Assembly (NCBI RefSeq): GCF_014648275.1
Contig: NZ_BMQU01000001.1
Span: forward strand, 62,001-126,000
Length of the DNA: 64,000 nt
Source of the DNA: Pseudomonas laurentiana
GTDB taxonomy: Bacteria; Pseudomonadota; Gammaproteobacteria; Pseudomonadales; Pseudomonadaceae
Reading direction: 5' to 3'
The notes below the pieces were generated by a model. That model worked only from the letters and a program-made list of their open reading frames with translations, had not been told where the DNA came from and made no database searches. A program made the position numbers and the translations under genes. Each line of letters begins with the position of its first letter. Position 1 is the first letter of the stretch. This document shows positions 9,511-17,849 of this stretch, piece after piece.

Positions 9511-9541
9511 AAAAAACGCCCCTGAAATCAGGGGCGTTTCA
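9511..9541. terminator. Bidirectional intrinsic terminator
   Basis: AAACGCCCCT (9514-9523), six-base loop, AGGGGCGTTT (9530-9539), with A-rich sequence before and T-rich sequence after. It separates the convergent histidine phosphatase and DUF2790 genes and can serve both. Confidence 0.85.
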
Positions 9542-9589
9542 CTAAGCCTGCTTGCACGCAAACAACAAGCAGGGTTTGCAGGGACTCAG

Positions 9590-9841
9590 TTAGTTGTCAA
9601 AGCATCCGTTACCCATCACCGCATACTGCAGGGTGTGCACCTGACCCTGGTGGTCTTCGTAGGTCATTTTCATCTGCACCACACCACACACATCAGGGAT
9701 GCGATCCTGATGGATCACGTGGGCAATATCAGGGTGGCTACCGTACGTATATTGCTCTACTGCAGGGACTTCGGCAGCGAATGCCATTTGAGTGCCGATC
9801 ATTACACAAGCAGTGGTAACCAGAGCGGTAAACAGTTTCAT
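9590..9841 (-). CDS. Small secreted DUF2790-family protein
   Basis: An 83-residue protein with a clear signal peptide: MKLF, a hydrophobic core (TALVTTACVMIGT), then cleavage after QMAFA. The mature part (AEVPAVEQYTYG...) has two cysteines, in DVCGVVQMKMTYEDHQG and near the end (NGCFDN), which may form a disulfide in the periplasm. Short proteins of this DUF2790 type are common in several copies per Pseudomonas genome; their function is not established. The ATG at 9841 is chosen because it begins the signal peptide; an in-frame ATG at 9865 would add eight residues not typical of a signal sequence. Monocistronic and ended by the shared terminator at 9511-9541. Confidence 0.75.
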   Translation of the reverse strand: MKLFTALVTTACVMIGTQMAFAAEVPAVEQYTYGSHPDIAHVIHQDRIPDVCGVVQMKMTYEDHQGQVHTLQYAVMGNGCFDN

Positions 9842-10198
9842 TTTTACAGTGTCCCAACGATGCAAACGGTCAACGTCTTCAGTCGGAATCGGTAAGGCTG
9901 AAGGCTCTGCGAAACGTGGCAGGGTCGTTTGCTTACACCCTTGAAGTTCTGCGTTTCGCGGCTTTGTCTGGAAGCTGGGTACAGTTTATTCCGCTGCGAA
10001 TTTAGATAAATGCCAATGTTGGCAAAGCAATCTTTAGCGAAATGGAACAATCGCTTCACGGCCACCGCCGTTGTATCTACAACCTGACCAGAAACGGTTT
10101 AAACATGCGGTGTTTTGCGGAGGCCGCATTAAGTCAGCCATGAAAGCGGCGGCCGCTTGCAGCTCGCCGCCGGGTTGCTTGTAACTGCCAACCTAGGG
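9842..10198. other. Non-coding gap upstream of the DUF2790 gene
   Basis: I see no convincing gene here; the short open frames have no family resemblance or good ribosome site. It holds a short palindrome, TGCCAA-TG-TTGGCA at 10011-10024, about 170 bp upstream of the DUF2790 start, which could be an operator. The rest is unremarkable. Confidence 0.4.
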
Positions 10199-10273
10199 TC
10201 AGCAGGCCACCAATGCTTGGTCGGCCCAGAGGGCCAGGAGAACATGCCAGGCACTCGATAATGCTGTTTGCAT
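10199..10273 (-). CDS. Possible 24-residue hydrophobic peptide
   Basis: A very short open frame beginning MQTALSSAWHVLLALWA and ending in VAC, preceded by a strong ribosome site (GGAG, eight bases before the ATG). The middle is hydrophobic enough to be a single membrane helix. It lies just after the terminator of the N-demethylase operon on the same strand, so it would need its own promoter or read-through. I do not recognise it. The strong ribosome site is the main reason to list it; chance is a real alternative. Confidence 0.35.
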   Translation of the reverse strand: MQTALSSAWHVLLALWADQALVAC

Positions 10274-10302
10274 GATCTTCACTCCAGATCGGAATTACGA
10301 CG

Positions 10303-10342
10303 GAAAGCGGCCAGCTTCAGCAACCTTGCTTGCCTGGCCGCT
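10303..10342 (-). terminator. Stem-loop terminating the N-demethylase operon
   Basis: Inverted arms AGCGGCCAG (10306-10314) and CTGGCCGCT (10334-10342) around a 19-base loop, followed on the minus strand by a short T run. It is placed 30 bp after the aldehyde dehydrogenase stop. Confidence 0.6.
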
Positions 10343-10371
10343 ATTGGCACCACCGGTTCAGTCAGTCCATA

Positions 10372-11796
10372 TCAATGCTTGAACATTACATGGCGTACGG
10401 CGGTGTAGTCCTCTAGCCCGTACATGGACATGTCCTTACCGTAGCCGGAGTGCTTGACCCCACCGTGAGGCATTTCGCTGGTCAGCATGAAATGCGTGTT
10501 CACCCAGGTGCAGCCGTATTGCAGGCGCGCAGACAAGCGATGGGCGCGACCGACATCCGACGTCCAGACCGATGAGGCCAGGCCGTAGTCCGAATCGTTG
10601 GCCCAGCCCAGAACTTGCTCTTCCTCATCAAAGGCAGTAACCGAAACCACTGGGCCGAATACCTCGCGACGAACGATTTCATCGTCCTGGCGGGCGCCAG
10701 CCAGCACGGTGGGTTGAAAGAAGAAGCCAGGGCCGTCAACGCGATGACCACCGGTGACCACCTGGATGTGCGGCAGGGCGCTGGCGCGCTGGACAAAGCC
10801 TTCGACACGCTCAAGGTGCTGCTCGGTGATCAGCGGGCCGAGTTCGGTCGTCGGGTCGTCCTGCAGGCCAGGCTGGATAGTGCTCACCGCCTCGCCGAGC
10901 TTGGCCACGAACTGCTCGTAGATACCTTTCTGCGCATAAATACGGCAGGCAGCGGTGCAGTCCTGACCAGCATTGTAGAAACCAAATGTACGGATACCCT
11001 CTACGGCGGCATCGATATCCGCATCATCAAAGATGATGACCGGCGCCTTGCCGCCCAGCTCCATGTGCATGCGTTTCACGCTGTCGGCAGTGCCACTGAT
11101 GATCCGCGAACCCGTGGCGACCGAGCCGGTCAGCGAGACCATGCGCACTTTCGGGTGGGTGACCAGCGGCTCGCCAACGCTCGGACCACGGCCAAACACC
11201 ATGTTCACTACGCCTGCGGGGAAAATGTCGGCGATGAACTCAGCCAGCTTCAGCGCGGTCAACGGCGTCTGTTCCGAAGGTTTCAGCACCACCGTATTGC
11301 CCGCCGCCAGGGCTGGGCCCAGCTTCCAGGCCGCCATCATCAGCGGGTAGTTCCACGGCGCGATAGAGGCGACCACGCCGACCGGGTCGCGGCGAATCAT
11401 CGAGGTGTGGCCAGGCAGGTACTCACCTGCCGCAGAACCGCTCATGCAGCGGCTTGCACCGGCGAAAAAGCGGAACACATCGGCGATGGCCGGCAGCTCG
11501 TCGTTCAAGGCGGCGGTGAAGGGCTTGCCGCAGTTCTGCGACTCCAGGCGGGCAAGCTCCTCGGCATGGGCGTCAATGGCATCGGCAAGCTTGAGCAGCA
11601 GGGTCGAACGGTCCTTCGGCGAGGTCTGAGACCACTGCGCAAAGGCGTTATCGGCGGCGCGCACGGCAGCATCGACCTGGGCCGCGCTGGCCTCGGGGAT
11701 TTCCACCAGGGCGGTACCCAAGGACGGGTTGAGCACTGCGATGCTAGGGCCTTCGCCAGCAATGAGTTGGCCGTTGATCAGGAGTTTTGTTTGCAT
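10372..11796 (-). CDS. Aldehyde dehydrogenase, gamma-aminobutyraldehyde dehydrogenase-like
   Basis: A 474-residue NAD(P)-dependent aldehyde dehydrogenase of the PatD/YdcW (aminobutyraldehyde, betaine aldehyde) subgroup, acting in the cytoplasm. The Rossmann segment [12 protein letters not shown] is near 225, the catalytic Glu lies in MELGGKAPV near 247, and the nucleophilic Cys in [11 protein letters not shown] near 282. It is the last gene of the operon carrying the N-demethylase, reductase and permease genes, 88 bp after the permease. The operon context suggests it oxidises an amino-aldehyde left after N-demethylation or chain cleavage. Annotating it as putrescine-pathway PatD is possible, but no aminotransferase or glutamyl-putrescine gene is nearby. 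Confidence 0.85.
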   Translation of the reverse strand: MQTKLLINGQLIAGEGPSIAVLNPSLGTALVEIPEASAAQVDAAVRAADNAFAQWSQTSPKDRSTLLLKLADAIDAHAEELARLESQNCGKPFTAALNDELPAIADVFRFFAGASRCMSGSAAGEYLPGHTSMIRRDPVGVVASIAPWNYPLMMAAWKLGPALAAGNTVVLKPSEQTPLTALKLAEFIADIFPAGVVNMVFGRGPSVGEPLVTHPKVRMVSLTGSVATGSRIISGTADSVKRMHMELGGKAPVIIFDDADIDAAVEGIRTFGFYNAGQDCTAACRIYAQKGIYEQFVAKLGEAVSTIQPGLQDDPTTELGPLITEQHLERVEGFVQRASALPHIQVVTGGHRVDGPGFFFQPTVLAGARQDDEIVRREVFGPVVSVTAFDEEEQVLGWANDSDYGLASSVWTSDVGRAHRLSARLQYGCTWVNTHFMLTSEMPHGGVKHSGYGKDMSMYGLEDYTAVRHVMFKH

Positions 11797-11820
11797 GATT
11801 CAGTCCTTCGGCTGCCTGAG

Positions 11821-11846
11821 CCCCTTCTCCCTGAAAGGAGAAGGGG
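11821..11846. repeat. Intercistronic perfect inverted repeat
   Basis: CCCCTTCTCC, six-base loop, GGAGAAGGGG between the permease and aldehyde dehydrogenase genes. It has no T run, so it is more likely an mRNA-stabilising or attenuating hairpin than a full terminator. Confidence 0.6.
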
Positions 11847-11884
11847 GGCAGCGTGAGTAAGGGAGGTTGGATAAAGGCGTTGGA

Positions 11885-13411
11885 TTAACGTACTGGCACG
11901 CCAGCGACGTTAGCGGCCTTGGGCAGAGGCTTGGAGAACTTCCAGGCGTCACCGGCCGGGGCCGTACCTTTGTCATACGGCTTGGCCAGCAGCATGTAGA
12001 GGAAGCCAGCGCCCATCACCACCACCGTAGTCAGAATCATTGAGTAGTTGATGTACCAGGCCGCATCAGGACTGCGCGGCCAGACCATGTTGATGATGGC
12101 GCCAACACCGTAAATCAGCGCGGCGATGTTCACCAACAGCCCCCAGCCACCGAGGCTGAACTGGCCGCTTGGGCGCCAGCCTTTGCCACGGGCGATCAGC
12201 GCAGCGATGACAATCAACTGGAACGCCACATAGATGCCAATGGCAGCGAAGCCGACGATGGTAGCCACGGCATCGGCCATGAACAGACCCAGGCAGACGA
12301 TGCACGCCGGCATCACGCCGCTCACGACCAGCGCGAAAGACGGTACATGGTTGGCAGACAAGCGCTTCAGCAGGTTGCTGCCAACGATCATCTCGTCACG
12401 GGCGTAAGAGAACAACAAGCGGCTCGCCGCGGCTTGCAGGCTCAGAACGCAAGAGATGAAGGAGACCATCACCACCGCCATCACCAATTTCGAACCTACC
12501 GGGCCGAAGGCATTGGCAAGGATGGTGGAAACCGGATCGGTGTCTTCGCCAGCAATCACTTTCTGCATATCCGGGACAGCCAGAATCAGCGCCAGGCAGG
12601 CGAACATGGCAGCGGCGCCACCAATGTAGATAGTCATGCGCATGGCTTTGGGGATGCGCTTGCCGGGGTTGGGGGTTTCTTCCGCCACGTCACCGCAGGC
12701 CTCAAAGCCGTAGTACTGGAACAGGCCCGCCAGGGAAGCGGCAAGGAAGGCTGGCAGGTAGGAGCCGTTGACGTTGAGATCAAAGGTATTGAACAGCACG
12801 CTAATCGGTTGGTGACGCTCGAAGATCAGCAGGTAACCCCCCACCAGGATTGCACCCACCAGTTCGCAGAGGAAGCCGAACATGGCCACCCGAGCAAGCA
12901 GCTTGGTGCCCACCAGGTTGAGTCCTGTAGACAACAGAATCAGGCTGAGGGCGATGTAAATATTGGCGTTGGAGCTGGAATCGAAACCGAGCATGGCGGC
13001 CATGTAAGGGCCAGCACCGACGGCGACACCGGCGATGGTGGCGCACAGCGCCCAGGCATAGACCCAACCCACCATCCAGGCCCAGCGCTTGCCGACCAGG
13101 CGTCGCGCCCAAGGGTAGACACCACCGGAGATGGGGAACTGGGACACCACCTCACCGAACACCAGACACACCAGCATCTGGCCGAGGCCAATCAGCAGGT
13201 AGGACCAGAACATTGGCGGACCACCTGCCGCGAGGCAGAGGCCGAACAACGTATAGACGCCGACCACCGGCGACAGATAGGTGAAACCCAGGGAGAAGTT
13301 CTCCCACAGGCTCATGCTACGGTTGAAGTTGGAGCTGTAGCCAAGCGCACGCAGTTGCTCGGCATCCTGATCGATAGAAGCGGTTGCACTTGCCGCAGAA
13401 GACCCACTCAT
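11885..13411 (-). CDS. APC-family amino acid/GABA-type permease
   Basis: A 508-residue inner-membrane permease of the amino acid-polyamine-organocation superfamily, with about twelve hydrophobic segments. The conserved start of segment 1 reads FSLGFTYLSPVVGVYTLFG, and a further family motif is GGVYPWARRLVG. It resembles the eukaryotic-type GABA/choline permease branch found in pseudomonads. The ATG at 13411 (MSGSSAAS) is chosen because GAGGAAAA precedes it; a longer frame to 13459 lacks this. It lies 105 bp after the N-demethylase gene and before the aldehyde dehydrogenase. In this operon it should import the nitrogen compound that the demethylase attacks. The exact substrate is unknown. Confidence 0.85.
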   Translation of the reverse strand: MSGSSAASATASIDQDAEQLRALGYSSNFNRSMSLWENFSLGFTYLSPVVGVYTLFGLCLAAGGPPMFWSYLLIGLGQMLVCLVFGEVVSQFPISGGVYPWARRLVGKRWAWMVGWVYAWALCATIAGVAVGAGPYMAAMLGFDSSSNANIYIALSLILLSTGLNLVGTKLLARVAMFGFLCELVGAILVGGYLLIFERHQPISVLFNTFDLNVNGSYLPAFLAASLAGLFQYYGFEACGDVAEETPNPGKRIPKAMRMTIYIGGAAAMFACLALILAVPDMQKVIAGEDTDPVSTILANAFGPVGSKLVMAVVMVSFISCVLSLQAAASRLLFSYARDEMIVGSNLLKRLSANHVPSFALVVSGVMPACIVCLGLFMADAVATIVGFAAIGIYVAFQLIVIAALIARGKGWRPSGQFSLGGWGLLVNIAALIYGVGAIINMVWPRSPDAAWYINYSMILTTVVVMGAGFLYMLLAKPYDKGTAPAGDAWKFSKPLPKAANVAGVPVR

Positions 13412-13516
13412 ATTGTTTTCCTCATTTGAATGGCAGTCGTTTGCATGGCGGCGGGTCACTGCCCGCCGGTGCTCATCGAAGAGCCTTTATTGTTATGGGT
13501 GAAGCGTGATGCGAAC

Positions 13517-14557
13517 TTATCCAGCCTTGACCACCTCCTCGTCTTGGCCGTCGTCAAACTGCGAGAGCCATTCAACAGCGGCGTCGCGGTAGCGGGTAAA
13601 GCCCTTGTAGTCCACCAGCTCCTGATTCAGGGACTTGAGCACACGGTGCATGCGCTTGGCCCAGGCCGGGTTGGTGGCGATGTCTTCCAGGTTCAGCAAG
13701 TAAGTGCGGATCGGGAATACGATCGCGTTACTGCGCGGCAGGCGGTGCAAGGGTTGCAGCTCAATACGCAGGTAAACCAGCTTGCCAGCGTTTTCAGCAG
13801 TGACCGTGGTGCGGTCAGGTGCCCAGTCCGGCAGGCTTTCGGCCGAGACGTCCAGCCGCGGATTGACCGTCAGCGACCAGTTCAGGCGGCGTACCGGGTG
13901 ACCGCAGCGCAGACGCAGAAGGAACTTCAGCGCACGGTCGAGCATGCCGGTTTCCTTCAGCAACGGCACTGGGCCGTGAAATTCGTGCCAGGCCATGCCG
14001 AGGTTGAAACGCAACGAGTAGTCGGCGCGCTGGGTAGCGATACCAGCACCCCAGTAAAGGGTGCCGTCGCGCTCTTCCTGCAGAACCCAATCGCCCTGAG
14101 CCTGGCGGGTGATGTACTCCATCGGCTCATAGGGCAAGGTGGACGGGTCACCGAAGGTGAAGGTGTCATCGATGTTCAGCAGCGTGTTGGTCCAGTGCCA
14201 GCGAGTGCCATCCTTCTCCAGAGTGAAGTATTCGGGGTAGTCGCTGGCGTAGGACTCCATGATCAGCTCGAGCAGGTCCCACTGCGCTTCCATCATGTGC
14301 GGCGCCGACACGTAGTGCATGCCCGGATCTTTCTCCAGGGTGATCGCACGGTCACGGCACTCGCTGATGTAGTGCTCGTCGATGTCGAAGATGGCCTTCA
14401 GCGCACCGTCACCCACCGATACATGGGGCTCCAGGTTCATCGAGTACATGTACTCGTCGTCCGGGAAAGGGAAGGGTGCACGGGCGATGCACTCCGGGCT
14501 GTTCGCGTAGGTGTAGTCGTCGCGGTACGTTTCGTCGGGTCGGAACTGGATGGTCAT
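13517..14557 (-). CDS. Heme-dependent oxidative N-demethylase family protein (DUF3445)
   Basis: A 346-residue member of the DUF3445/HODM family, the catalytic subunit type of dimethylamine monooxygenase in Pseudomonas. Characterised members bind heme in a PAS-like fold and split an N-methyl group off a secondary amine with O2 and electrons from a reductase. The protein begins MTIQFRPDETYRDDY; the central WGAGIATQRADYSLRFN and the RTYLLNLEDI region look family-typical. The two genes just upstream encode its usual partners, a 2Fe-2S/flavin reductase and a DmmA-like protein. No gmaS (gamma-glutamylmethylamide synthetase) is present, and the downstream genes encode a permease and an aldehyde dehydrogenase, so the substrate may not be dimethylamine. 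Confidence 0.85.
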   Translation of the reverse strand: MTIQFRPDETYRDDYTYANSPECIARAPFPFPDDEYMYSMNLEPHVSVGDGALKAIFDIDEHYISECRDRAITLEKDPGMHYVSAPHMMEAQWDLLELIMESYASDYPEYFTLEKDGTRWHWTNTLLNIDDTFTFGDPSTLPYEPMEYITRQAQGDWVLQEERDGTLYWGAGIATQRADYSLRFNLGMAWHEFHGPVPLLKETGMLDRALKFLLRLRCGHPVRRLNWSLTVNPRLDVSAESLPDWAPDRTTVTAENAGKLVYLRIELQPLHRLPRSNAIVFPIRTYLLNLEDIATNPAWAKRMHRVLKSLNQELVDYKGFTRYRDAAVEWLSQFDDGQDEEVVKAG

Positions 14558-14570
14558 GGGGGTTCTCCGT

Positions 14571-15539
14571 TCAGCAGTCGATGACCAGCCGCGAGCATTT
14601 GGCACGCGACACGCAGGGCATGATTTTTGTATTGGCGGCCTTGTCTTCGTCGGACAGCCAGTCGTCGGTGTGGACGATTTCGCCGTCGAGTTCGAGCACG
14701 CGGGTTTCGCACTCGCCGCAGGCGCCGCCACGGCACAGGTAGGGAATCGAGTGACCGGCAGCTTCAGCGGCTTCCAGCAGGCTCTGGTCAGGCGATACTT
14801 CGATCGTCGCGCCACTGCGCGCCAAGGTAACGCTGAACGCCTCGCCAACACTGCCTTGCTCTAGAAAGCGCTCGTAGTGAATGTGGCTATCGGTCCAGCC
14901 TTGAGCATGGGCACTGTCGATGGCGTCCTGAATCATGGATTCAGGGCCGCACACATACAAGTGGCTGCCCAGCGGGCGCGCGGCGACTACAACCGAGATA
15001 TCCAGGCGCTGGTCGAGGTCGTTGCGATACAGACGTACGGCATCGCCATATTCGCGCACCAGCTCTTCGCCCAAGCGCGCGTGCTCGGCACCGCGTACGG
15101 CCAAATGCACCTCGAAAGGCGTGCCTCGCAGACGCAGTTCGGCCAGTTGCGAGCACACCGGAGTAATGCCGACACCACCCGCGATGAACAGGTGCAGACG
15201 AGCATGCTTGCTCAACGGGAACAGGTTCACCGGACGCAGGATTTCCAGCACATCACCTTCGTTCACGGCTTCGTGCATCCGCAGCGAACCGCCACGGCCC
15301 TCTTCAACACGGCGCACGGCGATCTGGTAGGCACTGGAGTCGTATGGTGAACTCATCAGCGAGTAGGCATTGCGGTAGGTGCCATTCTCGTGAGGGATCA
15401 ACACCACCACGTTGCTGCCACCCGAGAAGGGCGGCAGGTGCGCGCCGTCGGTGGCCACCAGGGTAAATCGCTTGATTTCTGGTGTGACAGCTTCGATGCG
15501 GGCAACCCGCACATTCAGGGTTCCGTTGCTCAAGCTCAT
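14571..15539 (-). CDS. Ferredoxin/flavin reductase of the N-demethylase system (DmmB/VanB-like)
   Basis: A 322-residue phthalate-dioxygenase-reductase type protein: flavin-binding barrel, NAD(P)H-binding domain and C-terminal plant-type 2Fe-2S ferredoxin. The flavin motif RNAYSLMSSP is near 57-66, the nucleotide motif FIAGGVGITPVCSQ near 114-127, and the iron-sulfur cysteines are in LCRGGACGECETRVL plus a later MPCVSRAKC. It passes electrons from NAD(P)H to the heme demethylase encoded 13 bp downstream. Its ATG overlaps the TGA of the DmmA-like gene (ATGA), a sign of translational coupling. VanB-like reductases of aromatic demethylases look similar; the neighbours decide for the amine system. 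Confidence 0.88.
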   Translation of the reverse strand: MSLSNGTLNVRVARIEAVTPEIKRFTLVATDGAHLPPFSGGSNVVVLIPHENGTYRNAYSLMSSPYDSSAYQIAVRRVEEGRGGSLRMHEAVNEGDVLEILRPVNLFPLSKHARLHLFIAGGVGITPVCSQLAELRLRGTPFEVHLAVRGAEHARLGEELVREYGDAVRLYRNDLDQRLDISVVVAARPLGSHLYVCGPESMIQDAIDSAHAQGWTDSHIHYERFLEQGSVGEAFSVTLARSGATIEVSPDQSLLEAAEAAGHSIPYLCRGGACGECETRVLELDGEIVHTDDWLSDEDKAANTKIMPCVSRAKCSRLVIDC

Positions 15540-16138
15540 GTGTCGAGCTCCTCTGCTTCTGGCAATTCACCGGGGACTTCGGCGTCGGCCTTCACGGCCT
15601 GGAAGGCGGCGAGACGGCGGGAGTAATGGTCACGCACGACCAGCATTGCGTTGCAGCCAGGGCACTGGAACACGCGCTGGGTGACGTTCTCGGTGTAGCT
15701 GTCGCAATGCACGCACCAGATACGACGGACGAAAGAACCGGCGTGTTCGCGGAGCACTTCATCACTGTTCATGTCGTAGTGGGTGGCCACCTGCATGGCG
15801 GTACCGATAAAGCTCTCCGAGCCCGAAAGGTAGAGCCGGGTGCCCATGCGGGCATTACCCAGGATGCGCTCCAGATCCGCCACCAACTCTTGATTGCTGG
15901 GGTACACACGCAGCTCGGCGACCTGCCGCTGCTGTAGTTCGGCGAGGAAATCCAGGCCGGAGAAAGATTCCTGTGAATAGAGCAGAGTGGTCTGCATGCC
16001 TTGCTCGGGCATCTCATCCAGCAGGCGTAGCATGGCGCGGCCACCACTACCCTGGCCTGCGACGAGGTGACGGATTCCACCCGGCAGGGGGCGCAGTTGG
16101 TCGTAGACCGGCCGACTCTTGATACCTGTGATCAGCAT
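15536..16138 (-). CDS. DmmA-like subunit of an amine monooxygenase
   Basis: A 200-residue protein of the DmmA family. The N-terminal part looks like an NAD(P)-binding ferredoxin-reductase fragment (MLITGIKSRPVYDQL..., HLVAGQGSGGRAMLRLL), and the C-terminal part has a zinc- or iron-ribbon, CVHC...CPGC, near residues 148-172. In dimethylamine monooxygenase the equivalent protein is an accessory or electron-transfer subunit. The ATG at 16138 is chosen because GGAGG precedes it; an upstream ATG at 16186 has no such site. It is the first gene of the operon, about 90 bp after a strong sigma-54 promoter. Confidence 0.82.
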   Translation of the reverse strand: MLITGIKSRPVYDQLRPLPGGIRHLVAGQGSGGRAMLRLLDEMPEQGMQTTLLYSQESFSGLDFLAELQQRQVAELRVYPSNQELVADLERILGNARMGTRLYLSGSESFIGTAMQVATHYDMNSDEVLREHAGSFVRRIWCVHCDSYTENVTQRVFQCPGCNAMLVVRDHYSRRLAAFQAVKADAEVPGELPEAEELDT

Positions 16139-16228
16139 TGTTGTTTTACCTCCAGGACCGCCGATGCCCGATAGGGCATTCAGCATCGATGCAATGACCC
16201 ATCAGGTGGATGGGTTGCAGGTTGCTAT

Positions 16229-16244
16229 TGCACATGCTGTGCCA
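16229..16244 (-). promoter_or_regulatory. Sigma-54 promoter of the N-demethylase operon
   Basis: On the minus strand TGGCAC, five bases (AGCAT), GTGCA: a perfect -24 element and a -12 element with the invariant GC, at correct spacing. A transcript would start near 16218, 80 nt before the DmmA-like ATG. The gene just upstream encodes a sigma-54 activator. Confidence 0.85.
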
Positions 16245-16310
16245 ATTTTTAACTCATTGAAAAATATGGATTTTTATTATCTGCTGGCGAAAATGTTGGC
16301 AAAAATAGCG

Positions 16311-16388
16311 TGTGCCGTAGGCATTCTTGCAGCGGTATGGGAGGCGGCGGAGAGGGGAAATTGCAGCAGACGGCACATCCCTGTGCCG
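16311..16388. promoter_or_regulatory. TGTGCCG repeats, probable activator binding sites
   Basis: TGTGCCG occurs at 16311-16317 and 16382-16388, and its complement CGGCACA at 16371-16377. The last two form an 18-bp palindrome (7-bp arms, TCCC between). They lie about 95-170 bp upstream of the predicted transcript start, where an enhancer-binding protein should bind. The palindrome also sits right after the activator gene stop, so it might act as that gene's end hairpin instead. Confidence 0.5.
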
Positions 16389-16394
16389 GAAAAA

Positions 16395-17849
16395 TCAATC
16401 GCGTTGCAGCTTGCGAATCAAGGTACCGATATCAATGCCCAGTTGCTGGGCCGCCTTGCGTTTGCTGCCTTGGCTCTGGACTGCCTGGAGAATGAGCTGG
16501 CGCTCATAGCGCTGAACCTGCGCCTTAAGGCTTTCGCCCAGTTCGTCGTCGGCTGGCAGCTCTGCATCAACCTCCTGGCGTGGAGTCGTTGGTCTGATGG
16601 AAATCGGTGCAATGAGCCCCAGCAGTTCCGGTGGCAGATGCTGTTCACTGGCCTCATCATCAGCCAGCACAGCCAGGCGTTCAAAAATGTTCACCAGCTC
16701 GCGGATATTGCCCGGATAGTCATAGCTCAATAGACGTTGACGGCAACCGCCGGACAACCGCAGCGTGGGCTGGCGGTCACGGTTGATGCGCATCAGCAGG
16801 ATGTCCATGAGTACTGGCAAGTCTTCCAGGTGCTGGCGGAGCGGAGGAATCTCCACCGGCAACACAGCAAGGCGGTAGTACAGGTCGGCACGGAACTCGC
16901 CGGACTCTACTAGCCGCCGTAAGTCCTTGTTGGTGGCGGCGATCACCTGGACTTGCACCGTCTTGCTCAAGGGCGAGCCGACCGACTGAATGCTGCCGTC
17001 TTCAAGGAACTTGAGCAGCTTGGCCTGGACATGCAGAGGGATTTCGCCAATCTCATCAAGGAACAGGGTGCCGCCCGAGGCGCTTTCGATGTAACCGCGC
17101 TTGCCACTCTGCAAGGCACCTGTGAAGGCACCGCGCTCGTAGCCGAACATCTCTGACTCAAACAGGCTTTCCGGAATGCTGCCGCAATTGACGTGAATGA
17201 AGGGCCGATCCCCCCAACCAGCCGCGCGGTGGATATGCCGGGCAATAGCGGTCTTGCCAACGCCGGGTTCCCCCAGCAAGAGCAAACGAGCGCGGCGGCG
17301 AAATGCACGTACACCCGTGTCGGCGATGCTGGAGAGCAAAGGGGAGAGGTGCAGGGCGTTATCCTGCGGATCGCCAAGGCCGCTATTTTCCGCAGGGGCG
17401 AAAGCCTGCTGCGACGTGCGACGAGGGCTCTCACGACCTTCAAAATCTCGCTGCACCAATAACGTATAAGGCTTTTCGTAAGCGCCGGTGGGAACCGCCT
17501 GGGTGCTGGTGAGGAACATGCGGCCATCGCGGGAGCGGGTCAAGGCGCTGTTCCCACCCCGCCCAACAGCTTGCTGGAAATCATCGAAGCTCAGGGCCGA
17601 ACGCTGGAAGAACTCGGCATTGGGCAAGCCGATCGCGTCTTCTCGGGACACTCGATTCACCCGCTCAGCGGCAAGGTTGAGAAAGCGCACCCGAGACTCG
17701 CCATCGCACAGGATGATTGCCTCACTGAAGCTGTCCAGCAGGGCATGCAACGCAGGGGTTTCCAGCAGCGCGGAAAGTACGTCGCTGCTGACATTGACCG
17801 AAGATCGCATGCCCATCTTCAGGGGCGGCAAGAGACTTTTCTCGATCAT
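16395..17849 (-). CDS. Sigma-54-dependent activator (PAS-AAA+-HTH) of the N-demethylase operon
   Basis: A 484-residue enhancer-binding protein. An N-terminal PAS-like domain (about 35-130) is followed by the AAA+ domain (about 165-395) with Walker A GEPGVGKT, the sigma-54 loop GAFTGA and [11 protein letters not shown]. The C terminus (SKRKAAQQLGIDIGTLIRKLQ) is a helix-turn-helix of the TyrR/Fis kind. It is encoded just before the sigma-54 promoter of the catabolic operon on the same strand, so it is the likely activator. Its ATG overlaps the end of the PAS-only gene by 4 bp, suggesting the two proteins are made together and perhaps act as a pair. Confidence 0.88.
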   Translation of the reverse strand: MIEKSLLPPLKMGMRSSVNVSSDVLSALLETPALHALLDSFSEAIILCDGESRVRFLNLAAERVNRVSREDAIGLPNAEFFQRSALSFDDFQQAVGRGGNSALTRSRDGRMFLTSTQAVPTGAYEKPYTLLVQRDFEGRESPRRTSQQAFAPAENSGLGDPQDNALHLSPLLSSIADTGVRAFRRRARLLLLGEPGVGKTAIARHIHRAAGWGDRPFIHVNCGSIPESLFESEMFGYERGAFTGALQSGKRGYIESASGGTLFLDEIGEIPLHVQAKLLKFLEDGSIQSVGSPLSKTVQVQVIAATNKDLRRLVESGEFRADLYYRLAVLPVEIPPLRQHLEDLPVLMDILLMRINRDRQPTLRLSGGCRQRLLSYDYPGNIRELVNIFERLAVLADDEASEQHLPPELLGLIAPISIRPTTPRQEVDAELPADDELGESLKAQVQRYERQLILQAVQSQGSKRKAAQQLGIDIGTLIRKLQRD

